A DNA stretch of 64,000 nt from Dendrophyllia cribrosa (lineage: Eukaryota; Cnidaria; Anthozoa; Scleractinia; Dendrophylliidae). How positions within the stretch are numbered: position 1 is the stretch's first letter; each line of letters starts with the position of its first letter. A program made the translations under genes and the position numbers. The notes below the pieces were generated by a model that was not told where the DNA came from, ran no database searches, and saw only the letters and a program-made list of their open reading frames with translations. The stretch spans positions 44,565,587 to 44,629,586 of the forward strand of contig JAJLRJ010000005.1 of the NCBI GenBank assembly GCA_024195265.1. The letters are read 5' to 3'. Below are positions 29,304-44,300 of the stretch, piece by piece.

Positions 29304-32300
29304 ACGAAGAAACAGTACTTTGCGAACTGGCGAGTTTAGCAGAGAGACTTGATCAGTGTGAACGGTCATGGATTGAAGTCAAAGATATTTTAGAAAAACT
29401 TAAGTCTTGGGCGATAATTAAAAGCAACAGGTAAGTTCATTGGGAAGAATAGTCAAGACGCATATTTCGCAGCTGTTATAAAGTTCACCCACGTGCATAG
29501 AAAATATTTGAGTTGAACCATTTGGCTATAGCCGTATCGTCAGATGAACAGTGTCTTTTTAAAAATTATATGTACAACCTAAAGTTTAATTTCAATGTTG
29601 TAGGTGCAGTTTATCAGAGACCAATGTATTGCAGACTAAAGATGTCATCGTTGTATGCAAGAACAAGTTGTCTGCTCATGTAGATGTAGAAAAGGAACAA
29701 AACCAGCTGATCCTTTGCTTGAAAACTTTAACAGAGGCTTTAAGATTCTTGAGAAATTGTTGTGCTGAAACACCCAAGAATCAGAACAATATAGTGTAAG
29801 TACTGAAAGACAGTAAACTCTGTCTATTAGTCACCTGGACACTTTGAGACCAAGCTGTCCACCTTTGAGAGGTGTCCACCTTATAGAGAGTTTAGTTATA
29901 GATGAAAACATGAAAACTGACCAGAAACAGGTCGTTGACAAAACCCGGATCGGATCGGATCAACCCCTGTAACCCTATACCTAATCGTTCGTCGTTTAGT
30001 GAGTTACAGGGGTATTGATCTGATCTGATCTGATCTGGGTTTTGTCAACGACCCCAGAAACAGCCAATAATTGATGTCGTCATTATATAAAGAGGTGTCT
30101 GCCTTATGGCTCAGTCAATTCCAAACATGACCATCCCCTCCTCGGGCATTTGTCATTTTCTCTTCTGACAACTGCAAATGCCCCATGGTGGGGTCAGCCG
30201 ATATACATGTATGCAAAAGACCCATGGTGGGGCTAAGAAATATGTGCAAATGCCCCACCCATGGAACAAAACTAAAATTACATTTTGCTGCAAACAAATT
30301 AATAATCTCATCTATATTCAAACAAGTTTAAATATTTTAGTATATATATCTTAATGACCAAGCGCGAGGGCCATGCTGGGAGAATATTGCCCGGAGGTTT
30401 TGACAGTATGGACCAGAGCACAGCGAGACTGAGGACTGATATTCTCCCAGTACGGTCCCGAGCAAGCTTGGTTAATGAATAAGAGGTTTTATTGCACTGT
30501 CAGTGGGAGGGTCACTCGGAACAATGCCTGGTTCAATATTTAGAGAACATTGGATTGGCATTAGAGCATTCTGATTGGTTGATTTTAGTTATTGGCCCTC
30601 TGACTGTCTTAGTCATGTACTACATGTAATATTGGATTCCCATATAAATGGGTTGATCATCGGAAAATTTTGACCTCCCCCCCTAAAATGTACCAGAATA
30701 ATTACTGTTTTGTGTGTGTCGCTCAAATTCATTTTCACCTTAAGAGGAACCAATATCCTAAAACAACTCATGTCATATTCTGTCATATTTTTTGGCTCAA
30801 TACCCGAAAAGGTACTGCAATAATTCTAATGGTAGTCATGGTAGTGATTTTAATGCCCTAAACAGTACCAATATACAAAGTTTGGCCCCTAAAAGGTGTG
30901 ATGATCACTCCCATCATTTTTATATGGGAGTCCCCCCCCGGGGGGGGGGGGGGGGAGTGGCCAGTGAAGGGTATATTTATTGTCAGTTGGGAGGTTTGAC
31001 ACCCATGTTCCCACAAAAGCTGGACATAAAAAGACTTTCTGATATTACAACAAAATAATAGTTAAATGTAAGCACGGCTTGAAAAAAGTCCATCTGGCCA
31101 TCCAGGACAAGTAAATTTTTGTGTTGTGCAAGTAATTTTCCCCACTCACTTGCACGGTAGGTAAGGATATGGACATTAGCCTCCTGTGAACTATAGTACC
31201 GCTCAGAGATACATGTAAACAAACCATCAAACATGTTGACCATGCAAAGTAAACAAATTTGCATTTCGTGTAAAACTCAACGTGTTACAACACGTTAGCA
31301 TTTGTGTTCCCAAGCAAACGGTAATGCTTTAGTGAAGCTCATTAGTAGATCACACTTCAAAACATTTGGCACAAAGGCCTACACAATGCTGATATTTGAC
31401 ACATCCATCTTTGCATTTCAATGGATCCCATTGTCGAAAACAATCAAAGAAGGGTTTTCATGAAGATTCCCTGAAACTGTTCACACAGCTGATATTCAAA
31501 GCATTTTCATTTTGATCAAACATTCTCGTGTTTACGTGCCGCATGTCTTTCCAACTATCAAAACTAGCGAGCACAATTTGAGATGCCCAAAACCTTTGTT
31601 ATCGGTTTTGTAGTGCTTTGGCTGTTAGCTGCTTAATGGCAGTGAAATTCTGTAAGCAAAGAAAACTGAAGACTAATTGCTTGCCCAAAGGCCAAGCTTA
31701 AATTTTAGTTTTTTTTTCAAGCCCTGTGTAAGGATTATTTGAAGTTCAATTATCATCATGTATTATTTCAGTTGATTATTATAAATGAAATTTACAGATC
31801 GTCAGGTACAGTGGAACAAGTAATGGACATTCTCATTTTTCTATTGAAACCAAAGTTCCAGGAAAGTGAAAAAGGTACATTTATAAGAGTTAAGGTCCAT
31901 ATCTTGCTCTGCTTTTGTATAGACTTCAATCTTTCTAGATTTTAGGATTGTTCTAAGGTCTATAACATGGTATTTTATAATTGATTTTGTGCAGGAGCAG
32001 ATGCTGTTAATGACACCATAAGAAGTAGCCTTCAGCTTCTTGGAAACACAGTGGTCAGAAATGAGGCCACTCAGCAATTTGTGTGGAAAAAGTGTTTCCC
32101 ACAATTTTTCCTGTAAGTTTATTTTACCATGATCTTTTAGAGATGATTTCATTCCAACCCCTTGGATACACCCCATGCATTTGACTTGAGGTCATTTCCG
32201 CATAGTGGATAATTTGACCACCAGGGAGGGAGGACTGAGTATTTGACTTTCTATAAAATGTTCATTTTACTGAGGGATTTCATAACCCCATTCATTAAAA

Positions 32301-35300
32301 AGTCATTCTACATGTACATATGTATGTGCCTTTATTCAATAGTGTGTTAAATTAAATTAAATTAAAATTCAAGGCTTCAATGGGATTTGAACCCATGATC
32401 TGTATGTTACCAGTGCAATGCTCTACCAACTGAGCTAAGAAGCCACACACATTGGGAGCAATTTATTGTGAGTTCACATGTTCCCATGAAAGTGATAGAA
32501 TGACAAGTGAAGTATACATGTATGAATGAATCATATCTGAACTGTGACCCTTGCAGTTGTGTATTGTGTACTGTAGTTTAATAAGACTAGCTACTACTGA
32601 GTCTGAGAAGAACATTCAAAACTTCAACATAACACATAAGGGGAGGGTGGCAATTGCTTTTAGAATTGACTGCCATGTAAGTGACTATTGAAAGTGCTTG
32701 TTGTGTACAGCTTCCTTTCATTAAATAAATTCATTATTTCATTCATTAACTTGGATAGGTGTGAGAAATTTGTGTCTTTGATCTCACTCTCTGACATTCA
32801 TGTCACTACTTTCCTAACCTGTGAGAGGGGGGAGGGGAAACTTCCATATGAAAATGATGGGGTAATCGTCAGAAATTTTGAAACCCCCCCTAAAAGGTAC
32901 CAGAATCTGATTTGGTGGGCATGGCTCAAATTCATTTTCATCACTAAGAGGTGCTAATTCTAAAAAAAAAATCATACTCGGTTATATTTCTTGGCTCAAT
33001 ACTTTCAAAGGTACCGCGATTACTCTAACGGTAGTCATTTCAGATTTCAGCACCCTAAGCAGTACCAATCTACAAATTTTGCCACCTAAAAGGTCTAACG
33101 ATCACCCCCGTCATTTTTAATTGGAGTCCCCCCTGGGTTTCCGAGATCCCGCCTACAGTTAGAATGAGTATATCCCAGTTAACTTATACATGTACATGTA
33201 TTTTATTTTACTCAATGAGAGCCAGTTTAGAATGCTTAAAAAATGTAGCACAAAATGGGATTGTCTTGTTTATGAAATGTTGTACATAAGAACAATAAGA
33301 CCCAATTTAAACACCCAGAGTGACTCCGTTAGGGCCAAACTCTTTGTTTGACTTTCAATGCCTTTTAATTTATTCATTTTTCTATTATATATACTCGATT
33401 TCATTATTTCATTTTCGCTTGATAATGACGTTCTGGAAACGTCGAAACGTCGTGTTATGTTTTATAATATTTTATCGCTATGATATTTGCAGCAGTGAAA
33501 AAAGAAACTGTTGCTTGAGATTTGAACTTCAGGGTTTGTGTGTTATTAAAAAGCGCAGTAATGTGTTTTTTTATTTTACAGGGATGTGTTTTCATCGACA
33601 AATCACATTGTACAAGACTGCTTGTGTATGATTATTTTCAACTGTTTAAATGAACAGAACAGGTACCCGTAATTTTGAAATTTATAAACTTAGTTCTGGA
33701 CATCAAGTTTTTTTTTTACCATAACTGTAAAATTTCCCACATGCTCTTTGACTGAGAGCTATTGTTTATAGGAGTACAAATCATAATATGATGTAATTGA
33801 TCATGCCACTCGTGTCTTAAGCGTGCTGGAATACAAATGATTTTGGCATCAAGAAGAAATTCAGCCGATTTGGTTTGATAGATAGCTGCTTTCTTTGTCT
33901 ATTTTTGGTAAAAAACCACACTATTCAAAGTTCAAATGTTTGGAGCAGAACTTGCGACGGTTGTGGACTTGAGGACTTTGGTAACCTGGCAAACTTATTC
34001 AAGTCGAAAGAGGACATGAAACGCTACTGCTTCATTCAGCAAACTTTCATCAGAGGAAAATACCCTCATTATGAAATGGAAAGAAAATTTAAGATAAATA
34101 AACAAATGACTTGAAAGTTTATTTTGTATCAGTCTGTGAAATCAATTTCCATGATGATCAAAGTTTCAATACGCTCGATGTTAGTTCATTTTTTTCTGGA
34201 TTTTGAGGACAAATTGAGCATGATGGTTCCGAGCAAAAGGTTTTTGCTATGTTAAAATGGCAGATTCTATGGTCTATGGTGTCAAATCATATATAATGGC
34301 AAACTAATTTTTTTTTGTTTAATTTGAATTTCTTACCAAACACAGGCATAACATTAATTTTGCTTGGGATTACAGAGTTGTTGCTAATGTCCTGAACTTG
34401 TTATTCCAGGCTACAGCTTGTAAGAGATCACAATGGATTCAAGATCATCTCACACATTGTTCACTTATGTGCTGACAAGTCACAGCTTGAATGGGGGTGA
34501 GCTATAAATCTCAATTTAACCCTTTTACTCCCAAGAGTGCCAAAAATCAAAATTCAAGAAAAATCCCAAATTTTGTCTTGTAAAATTAATATCGAAAAAC
34601 AAATGGTACCATGCAAAAGTACTGCTGAAGAGGTTTTATTTGTGAATGGTTACACCATAGGATTCCATCCACAGACTCAAAAGTTAGAACAAATGGTACC
34701 ATACAAAAGTACTGCCAAAGAGGTTTCATTTGAAAGGTTACACCATAGGATTTCATCCACAGACTCAAAAGTTAGAACAAATGGTACCATGCAAAAGTAC
34801 TGCCAAAGAGGTTTTATTTGAATGGTCACACCATAGGATTTCATCAACAGACTCAAAAGTTAAAACTACACTACTTGCCTCCATAATTGACTCTGGTAGT
34901 AAATAAGGGTTAGATTGGCCAAGTAAACCTGCCTCCAGATATTTTTGCCGTAAAATTCTGTATTTGTATGTTTTAATATTATCTAAAGCTATTCTGGCTA
35001 AGGTTGTTATAATTTTTTTTATACAGTTAACTAAATTCTTTTTTTTTTCAGATATTTTATTTTGGATCACTTGATCTTTAATGGTCTATTTCCTGAGATG
35101 TATCAAGGAATTGAATTTGATCCACTTGCCAGGTAAAGCTGTTACTGATATTCAAAGCATTAGTACTACATGTACATTACAGCTCATTCTCCTGTAAGCA
35201 ACCAGGAGGATGAAAATGCCCTCTTGCACAGTTAATAAAACCTACCGGTACACTTATTTTATGGTTGTTTTATGCAACTGGGTCCAGGAGAAGATAGACT

Positions 35301-38300
35301 ACGAGTGGTCCCTTATTTTTCTCAGGATTAATCGGGTGGGTGAGCATGCGCGAAAATCACCTCGCACGAGGAGACCCATGTTTCTCTTCTGCCGTGTGTC
35401 GCGTCTCCTTTTGCAAGGTAATTTTTGTGTGTGGTCGCGTGCTGACCCACTTAACTATGTAATCCTGAGAAAAATAAGGACCTAACTTGTAGGGGAAATA
35501 ATTGCAATGCTGCATTTATATTTTGTGATAATAAAAGAACATAGAGTAACAACAGGGAGTAAAGGCAGGGCTTTGTTCTAACAGTACCCAGGAGCCTCAT
35601 GCTATTACATGTATCTGTTGTTTTTGGATGAGTAGAGATCAAGACTTACTTTTTGCATAAAATGTTTAAGTGCAGAGACCCTGAATTTAATATTTTGGAA
35701 GGGTTTGGGCTCCCTTTGGTTTTTCTTACAACACAACCTTGAAAGGGTACAAAATGGGAGGCTCTAACACCCTGTCTGCCTCTCACTGCTTTAATTCACA
35801 AAAAATATTGTAAAATAGTAACACACATTTTTAGAAGATAAATAATTTATTGTGACAAAAATGTTCACAGTAATTGCAAAAGATAAAAAATAACTTTATA
35901 CAATGTACATTGTAACTGCTCACTACGTGAGTTTGTTGTACTCTTTGTTGTATTAATATCAATTTGTTTTAATTTTTTTTGAAGGGTAATTCTGTTGGAC
36001 TTATTCCAAGTTAAAATAACAGGTAAGTTGCTACAGTGTGACTTAATTTTTGAATAAAAAGGTAATAGAAGATTTGAACACTTAAAGGGAAATGTTGCAT
36101 CTCCAAGCAGCCATGTATTTATTTTGTTTATTAAAATTATAAACGACTCTAATTATGAAGTTTTGATCAATCTGCCAAAGATTTTCTGAAGATTTCCAAA
36201 GATTTTAGGAATTTCTGTGAATACTGTCTAAGGTTGTATGAACATTTCCGACCATTTCCCGAAATTTTCCGAAGATTTCTGAGGAAGATCTGAACATTTG
36301 TTTCGATTGTAGACTCGTTTGGCATTTTAACAAGGCTAAACCTGGTAGCTAACATGAATACATTGTTATCTTCACATGTGTCGAGATATGATTTTTCCGC
36401 AGTGGGAGAAATCCTTGTATTTCACTGAAGTTTATATAATAAACAGCAATAACAATCAGCTGTTCGATGTGATGTAAAGTGAAGTTTTCTTTTATTAAGA
36501 CATGGCAGTGCAAAACGTACATGTTCATGTATAGAAACAACTTACAGCCATCCCTTCAACAAGATCATGACTGTAGTTTAGAGTTTTGCATGATGATCAC
36601 AATGTCATCTCAGCTTACTCAAACCCTCTTGTACTTTGTCATTAAGATTTTGCATCCCCATTGTAGATTATAACTACTTTTGTGACTGACAGAAGATCTG
36701 TTTCATACATTAAAAATGACTTTCTTGATGTTATAACCCAAACATCTCTGCTTAGTTGAAGTTCCACATACAGCTTTCCCTTGAACGTCCAATAACTTGA
36801 AGAGTTTGGTGTTGCACATGAGCCACAGGCTGCCCACATTGCTAGAGCTTAATCTGGTTTCAGTAGCATGTAGTGAGTAGGAGTATTGCTACTCCCCGGC
36901 ACCCTGGATGGGATGCTAGTTCATTGCAGGGTTACCCCAGCATTATGTTGCCGGTACCCATTTATACACCTGGGTGGAGAGAGACAATGTGGAGTAAAGT
37001 TTCTTGTTTAAGAAAACAACACGATGGCCGAGACCAGGACTTGAACCACTGGCCTTCAGATTGAAAGTCCAACATGCTAACCACTACACCACTCCACAGC
37101 CTAACCACTAGATCACTGTACAGGCTATCCACTAAACCACTCCACAGGCTAACCACTAGACCACTGTATAGGCTATCCACTACACCACTGTACCGGATAT
37201 CCATTACACCACTGTACAGGATATCCACTACACCACTCCACATGCTAACCACTAGACCACTGTACAGGCTATCAACTCCACCACTTCACAGGCTAACCAC
37301 TAGACCACTCCACAGGTTATCCACTACACCACTGTACAGGCTAAGCACTATACCACTATACAGGCTAAGCACCACACCACTGCACAGGCTAACCACTAGA
37401 CCACTGCACAGGCTAAGCACTACACCACTGTACAGGCTAAGCACTACACCACTGCACAGGCTAAGCACTACACCACTGCACAGGCTAAGCACTACACCAC
37501 TGCACAGGCTATCCACTACACCACTGTACAGGCTAACCACTTCACCACTATACAGGCTAAGCACCACACCACTGCACAGGCTAACTACTAGACCACTGCA
37601 CAGGCTAAGCACTACACCACTGTACAGGCTAAGCACTACACCACTGCACAGGCTAAGCACTACACCACTGCACAGGCTATCCACTACACCACTGTACAGG
37701 CTAACCACTTCACCACTCCACAGGCTAACCACTTCACCACTGCACGGGCTAAGCACCACACCACTGCACAGGCTAACCACTACACCACTGCGCCTCCACA
37801 CCTTACCAGGAACCAGGATTCTACTGTATTTTAATGATAGAATACAAAACAACCTTCCAACCCTCCCCTTTCTTATGCATTTTGCTCCACCGACCTCCCA
37901 CCCTCTGCGTCCAACTCCCCACCCACCCCTCCCTCCAACGTCATCCCTATGGTAACCAGGTGACCATTTGGAACAGGCAAATATATATGCAGGCCTTATG
38001 CACTGGTCAGTGGAATTAACATACAGTGTATATATCGCCATCTGCTATAACTCGTTTAATGTTCATGTATTCACAAGTTAAAACTCTGTGGTGTTTTAGT
38101 GTGTTATTTTTTATTATCAGATGCTTTAGATGAACCAAGTGACAGATCAGGAGAGAAAACAGTGGTAGAGGGTTTTTTTGCATCTTCGTTGAGTTACTTA
38201 GCTGGTCAGTTTGAAATTCATGCTGTGGATATTACTCAAAGACTTCAACAATTGGATCCCTCAGCTGAAGAGTTTGTAAGTGTTTTGCCAGTTTAAAAAT

Positions 38301-41300
38301 GCGATTAAATGGAATTCAGAGTACATGTAGGAACGCTAGGATGTAGCATTGTGTGTTTGTATACAGATGTGCACTGTATGCAAATTGCCAAGAAGTTGAA
38401 GCATAGCACGTGCAGTTTGGAATTCAGAGTACATGTAAGAATGCTAGGACATAGCATTGTGTTCATATACAAATGTGCACTGTATGTAAATTGCTAAGAA
38501 GTTGAATCATAGCACATGCAGTTTGTGCTGAAAACAAAAGAAATTGGAAAAATCAGGCTTTCATCAAGCACCGCCCAAACCTGCACTTTAAAGAGTAATA
38601 TTATGGTATTTTTCAAAGTGGCCTATAGGGTAGCAAAAGCAGATCTGCTGTAAGCTCCCCTTTTTGTTGAAGAGAATAAGGGCTGATGAGATTGAAATGT
38701 TTTCTTTTTGAAATTAACAGTTGTCACTCCCTTTTACCAATTTGACCTCCTTCCCTTTTTCACTTGTGAATACGCAATTAAGCGCTGAATGAGTTTTCGC
38801 AGATGGGGCAAGTGTGCAAATTTCACTCCTTCCTTCCATCTATCAGCTGTAAACTTTTCTTGGTAATTAGTCTGACCAGTGCATAATGCTTGTGCATGTA
38901 TTTTGCCCCTTCCAAATGCAAAGAAATACACATGTAGAGTAGAGAATACTTGACCACCAAAAAAGAGGACATTGTTAAATAATATTCCTGTACAGAACGT
39001 TCTTTTCTTCTATACACAAAATAAAATAATAGCCCTGGGCCATACTCTGTATACCATGAATTTTTTGGTGAGAAATCTTTTAGTTAGTGTTTTGTATTCA
39101 TGTGTTGGTCCATAGGGGTGTTTGATTTACTCCTGGCTCCTTTCCTAATAGATAATACAGTATTTAAAGGGGATTAAGTATCCTGGTTGATATACATGAA
39201 TCTTTAATTGCTGATATCTTGTATCTAATCTCAAAATTCAAGTAAAATCCCAAATTTCATTTTGTAAAATATTGAAAAACAAATGCATATCATGCAAAAG
39301 TTTTGCCGAAGAGGTTTGAATTTTGATGTTTGGAACTTTTGGGAATTAAAGGGCTAATTAAGAAAGAGGTTCTATCTTTAGTTTCAGGTGTTGATTGTTA
39401 CTAGGCTGTTAAGTTTACTCTCCACAAGTTCTGGGCTATCATCAACTATAACTGGTCTACAGGAAAGAATGTCACTGCTGGAGACTTGTGTGGGTTAGTC
39501 GATTGCCCTGATTTGCTACATTTATTTATACAATGAACTGAATACTACGTGCTCTGTGATTGGTCGTTGCCTGTGATCTATCAGAGTACAGATGCACGGC
39601 TGACGTCATGGAAAAATTTTTCTGTTCATTGTATAAAACAAATAGATTCCATTTGAACGTGTGTCTGTTCAGTTATAGATCACAGATGACGTCAAAATGT
39701 GGTAAGAACATCAGTGACACACTTGCCTCCGGCTCCTGTGTAACTTTTTGGTTTGTACGACATTTTGATGCCATCTGTGATCTATAACTGAACGGATACA
39801 CAGCCAAGTAGAATCTATTTGTTTAATCCTTACTGCTAGTTACACCATGCATCCTCCTATATATGTGCTAACAATTCAGTCTCCATATGTGGCATGCATA
39901 ATTATGACCTACTGACTAATATTTTAAAAGTTTGAGATGGACCAGTGCACTGTACTTCAGTTCACTTTAACTGTGGATATGCTACAGTTTTGGGAAGAAA
40001 ACTAAGGGTCAGATAGAAGTGCAACTTACAGTAAACTCTGAGTCTTAAGACGAACACGCCTGTGAGGTGGACATCTCTCTAAGACGGACATCAATATTAT
40101 TGGCTGTATCTGGCCAAATTTCACTTTTTCATCTGTAACTAAACTCTCTATAAGGCGGATTGGACACCCCTGTAAGGTGGACACCTCTCAGAGGTGGACA
40201 GCTACAGGGAGATTTGGTCCCAAAGGTGTCCAGCAGAGATAGAGTTTACTGTATAAAATTATATGCAAACTCTGTTGACGGACACCCCTATGAGATGGAC
40301 ACCCCTGTAAGGCAGACACCTCTCAAAGGTGGACAGCTACATGGACATTTGGTCCCAAAGGTGTCCGGCTTAGACAGAGATTACTGTATAAAATTATGTG
40401 TAAACTTTCTTAAGACTGACACCCCTGTAAGGTGGACACCCCTGTGAGACGAACACCCCTGTGAGACGAACACCCCTGTAAGGCTGACACCTCAAAGGTG
40501 GACAGCTACAGGGAGATTTGGTCCCAAAGGTGTCCGGCAAAGACAGAGTTTACTGTATAAAATTATGTGTAAACTCTGTTGACGGACACCCCTGTAAGGC
40601 AGACACCTCTCAAAGGTGGACAGTTACAGGGAGATTTGGTCCCAAAGGTGTCCGGCTTAGACAGAGTTTACTAAAATTATGTGTAAACTTTCTTAAGACG
40701 GACACCCTTGTGAGACGGTCACCCCTGTAAGGTGGACACCTCTCAAAGGTGGACAGCAACAGGGAGATTTGGTCCCAAAGGTGTCCGTTTTAGACAGAGT
40801 TCACTGTGTGGACGCCAACAAGTTTAGAGCGGGGATTTTTCTCCAGCAATTACAGAAATCTTTTTGTTTGATTGATAAATGTATTTACAATTAGAACGTT
40901 TTTACAAGGAATAAATATGATCCTGCAGGTTTATTAAAGGAAACAACTAAACCTGAGGTTAAAGAAACATTCAGCAATGTCAGCTCAGTTCCGCAAGGTG
41001 TAGACTCAGGGAAACTGAGCCCTAGTCATGGCTTTCAAAGAGATCTGGTGCGAGTTATTGGAAATATGTGCTACCAACACACAGCCAATCAGAACAAGGC
41101 AAGTTACTTATATCCAGGGGGTGGGGGGAGGGGGAACTCCCATATTAAAATAGCCGGGATTCTTGTTCAAAACGTCTTCAAAAAACACCCTTAAAGGTAC
41201 CAGAATCCTGTTTGGTGGACGTGGTTCAATTCGATTTTTACCCCCTAAGAGGTACCCATTTTAAAACAGCACATGTTGTGTTGTCATATTTTTTTCGGCT

Positions 41301-44300
41301 CAATACCCTAAAAGGTAACACAATAATTCTAACAGTGATCATTTTAGATTTTAGCACCCTAAGTGGTACATGTACCAATCTACAAATTTTGACCCCTAAA
41401 AGGTGCGATGAGCACCCACATCATTTTTTTTTTTATGGGAGATCCTCCCTACAGGACATATCTTTTGTTTCCAAGGTACATACAGACCGGGTTGGAAAGT
41501 CTTGTAATATTTTATATCACTCAATTAACAGATCAGAAAAGTCTGGAGAAAAAGTTTTTGCTTGGAAAAAAAACATTCTGCAAACTCATCTTTTAAAAGC
41601 TTTCATTAATTTGTTTGTGGTCAGTTTGTCATATTTTGTTATTGCCTGTTATTTTTTAATGGAAATTGGATTGATTTCGATAAACATTTTATAAGTTGGT
41701 GGTCACTTACGAGAGGTGGTCGCTTTGGGGAGGTGGTTGTATGTGGAGGTTGGACTGTAATGTTTGATATTTTTTTTTCAAAAATTCAATCACCATCTCA
41801 TTTGTTTATCAACAGTCAGTTGTTAGCAAACTTAGTCCACGAAAATACTCATAGAGAGCCAAAATAATTAATCTATGTTGTTTTGTGATTGTAGGTTCGG
41901 GAACTTGAAGGGATTCCTTTGTTACTAGATCATTGCAATGTGGATGATCATAATCCGTGTATCCTTTCTTAGCTTCTGTTACATTAATTTTCTACTAATT
42001 AATCACTTTTGACAGTTATCGGGTATTTTCTTTGATTTGTCATGTTTTCTGTGCTTCTTTTTTGATGTCATGAGCGTGCGCTTTCACTGCATACTACACA
42101 CCTGAAAATTGAGAAAATTGCTACATGTACAGACAACTACACCTGAGATTCTTGGGTGTTTGATTGGCAGAGAAAATTGCTACATTTAGAGACAATTGCA
42201 CCTGAGATTCGTGGGTGTTTGATTGGTAGAGAAAATTGCTACATGTACAGACAACTGCACCCGAGATTCTTGGGTGTTTGATTGGCAGAGAAAATTGCTA
42301 CATGCCGAGACAATTGCACCTGAGATTCTTGGATGTTTGATTGATAGAGAAAATTGCTACATGTACAGACAACTGCACCCGAGATTCTTGGATGTTTGAT
42401 TGGTAGTGAAAATTGCTACATGTATAGACGACTACACCTGAGATTCTTGGGTGTTTGATTGGTAGAGAAAATTGCTACATGTACAGACAACTGCACCCGA
42501 GATTCTTGGGTATTTGATTGGTAGAGAAAATAATATTGCTACATGTACAGACAACTACGCCTGAGATTCTTGGGTGTTTGATTGGTAGAGAAAATTGCTA
42601 AATATAGAGACAACTACACCTGAAATTCTTGGGTGTTTGATTGGTAGAGAAAATTGCTACATATATATATACAGACAACTGCATTTGAGATTCTTGGGTG
42701 TTTGATTGGTAGAGAAAATTGCTACATATAGAGACAATTGCACCTGAGATTCTTGGGTGTTTGATTGGTAGTCTAAATTGCTACATATAGAGACAACTAC
42801 ACCTGAGATTCTTGGGTGTTTGATTGGTAGAGAAAATTGCTACATGTACAGACAACTACACCTGAGATTCTTGGGTGTTTGATTGGTAGAGAAAATTGCT
42901 ACATGTAGGGACAACTACACCCGAGATTGTTGGGTGTTTGATTGGTAGAGAAAATTACTACATGCAGAGACAACTAACCTGAGATTCTTGGGTGTTTGAT
43001 TGGTAGAGAAAATTGCTACATGTAGAGACAACTACACCCGAGATTGTTGGGTGTTTGATTGGTAGAGAAAATTACTACATGCAGAGACAACTACACCTGA
43101 GATTCTTGGGTGTTTGATTGGCTGAGAAAATTGCTACATTTAGAGACAATTGCACCTGAGATTCTTGGGTGTTTGATTGGTAGAGAAAATGGCTACATGT
43201 ACAGACAACTGCACCTGAAATTCTTGGGTGTTTGATTGGTACAGAAAATTGCTACATGTACAGACAACTGCACCTGAAATTCTTGGGTGTTTGATTGGAA
43301 GAGAAAATTGCTACATGCAGAGACAACTACACCTGAGATTCTTGGGTATTTGATTGGCAGAGAAAATTGCTACATATAGGGACACCTACACCTGAGATTC
43401 TTGGGTGTTTGATTGGTAGTGAAAATTGCAACATGTACAGACAACTACACCTCAGATTCTTGGGTGTTTGATTGGTAGTGAAAATTGCTACATATATATA
43501 CAGACAACTGCATCTGAGATTCTTGGGTGTTTGATTGGTAGTGAAAATTGCTACATATACAGACAACTGCACCTGAGATTCTTGGGTGTTTGATTGGTAG
43601 AGAAAATTGCTAAATATAGAGACAACTACACCTGAAATTCTTGGGTGTTTGATTGGTAGAGAAAATTGCTACATGTATAGACAAATGTACCTGAGATTGT
43701 TGCGTGTTTGATTGGTAGAGAAAATTGCTACATGTATAGACAACTACACCTGAGATTCTTGGGTGTTTGATTGGTAGAGAAAATTGCTACATGTATAGAC
43801 ATCTACACCTGAAATTCTTGGGTGTTTGATTGGTAGAGAAAATTGCTACATGTACAGGCAACTGTACCCGAGATTGTTGGGTGTTTGATTGGTAGAGAAA
43901 ATTGCTACATGTACAGACAACTGCATCTGAGATTCTTGGGTGTTTGATTGGTAGAGAAAATTGCTACATATAGAGACAACTACACCTGAAATTCTTGGGT
44001 GTTTGATTGGCAGAGAAAATTGCTACATGTACAGACAACTACACCTGAGATTCTTGGGTGTTTGATTGGCAGAGAAAATTGCTACATGCAGAGACAATTG
44101 CACCTGAGATTCTTGGGTGATTGATTGGTAGAGAAAATTGCTACATGTACAGACAACTGCACCTGAAATTCTTGGGTGTTTGATTGGTAGAGAAAATTGC
44201 TACATACAGAGACAACTACACCTGAGATTCTTGGGTGTTTGATTGGTTGAGAAAATTGCTACATGTACAGACAACTACACCTGAGATTCTTGGGTGTTTG

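Noticed and set aside
37074..37955. 293-codon + frame and 251-codon - frame of octapeptide repeats
   Set aside because: Both come from a 24-bp minisatellite whose length is a multiple of three; all frames stay open. No start context, domain or splice support.
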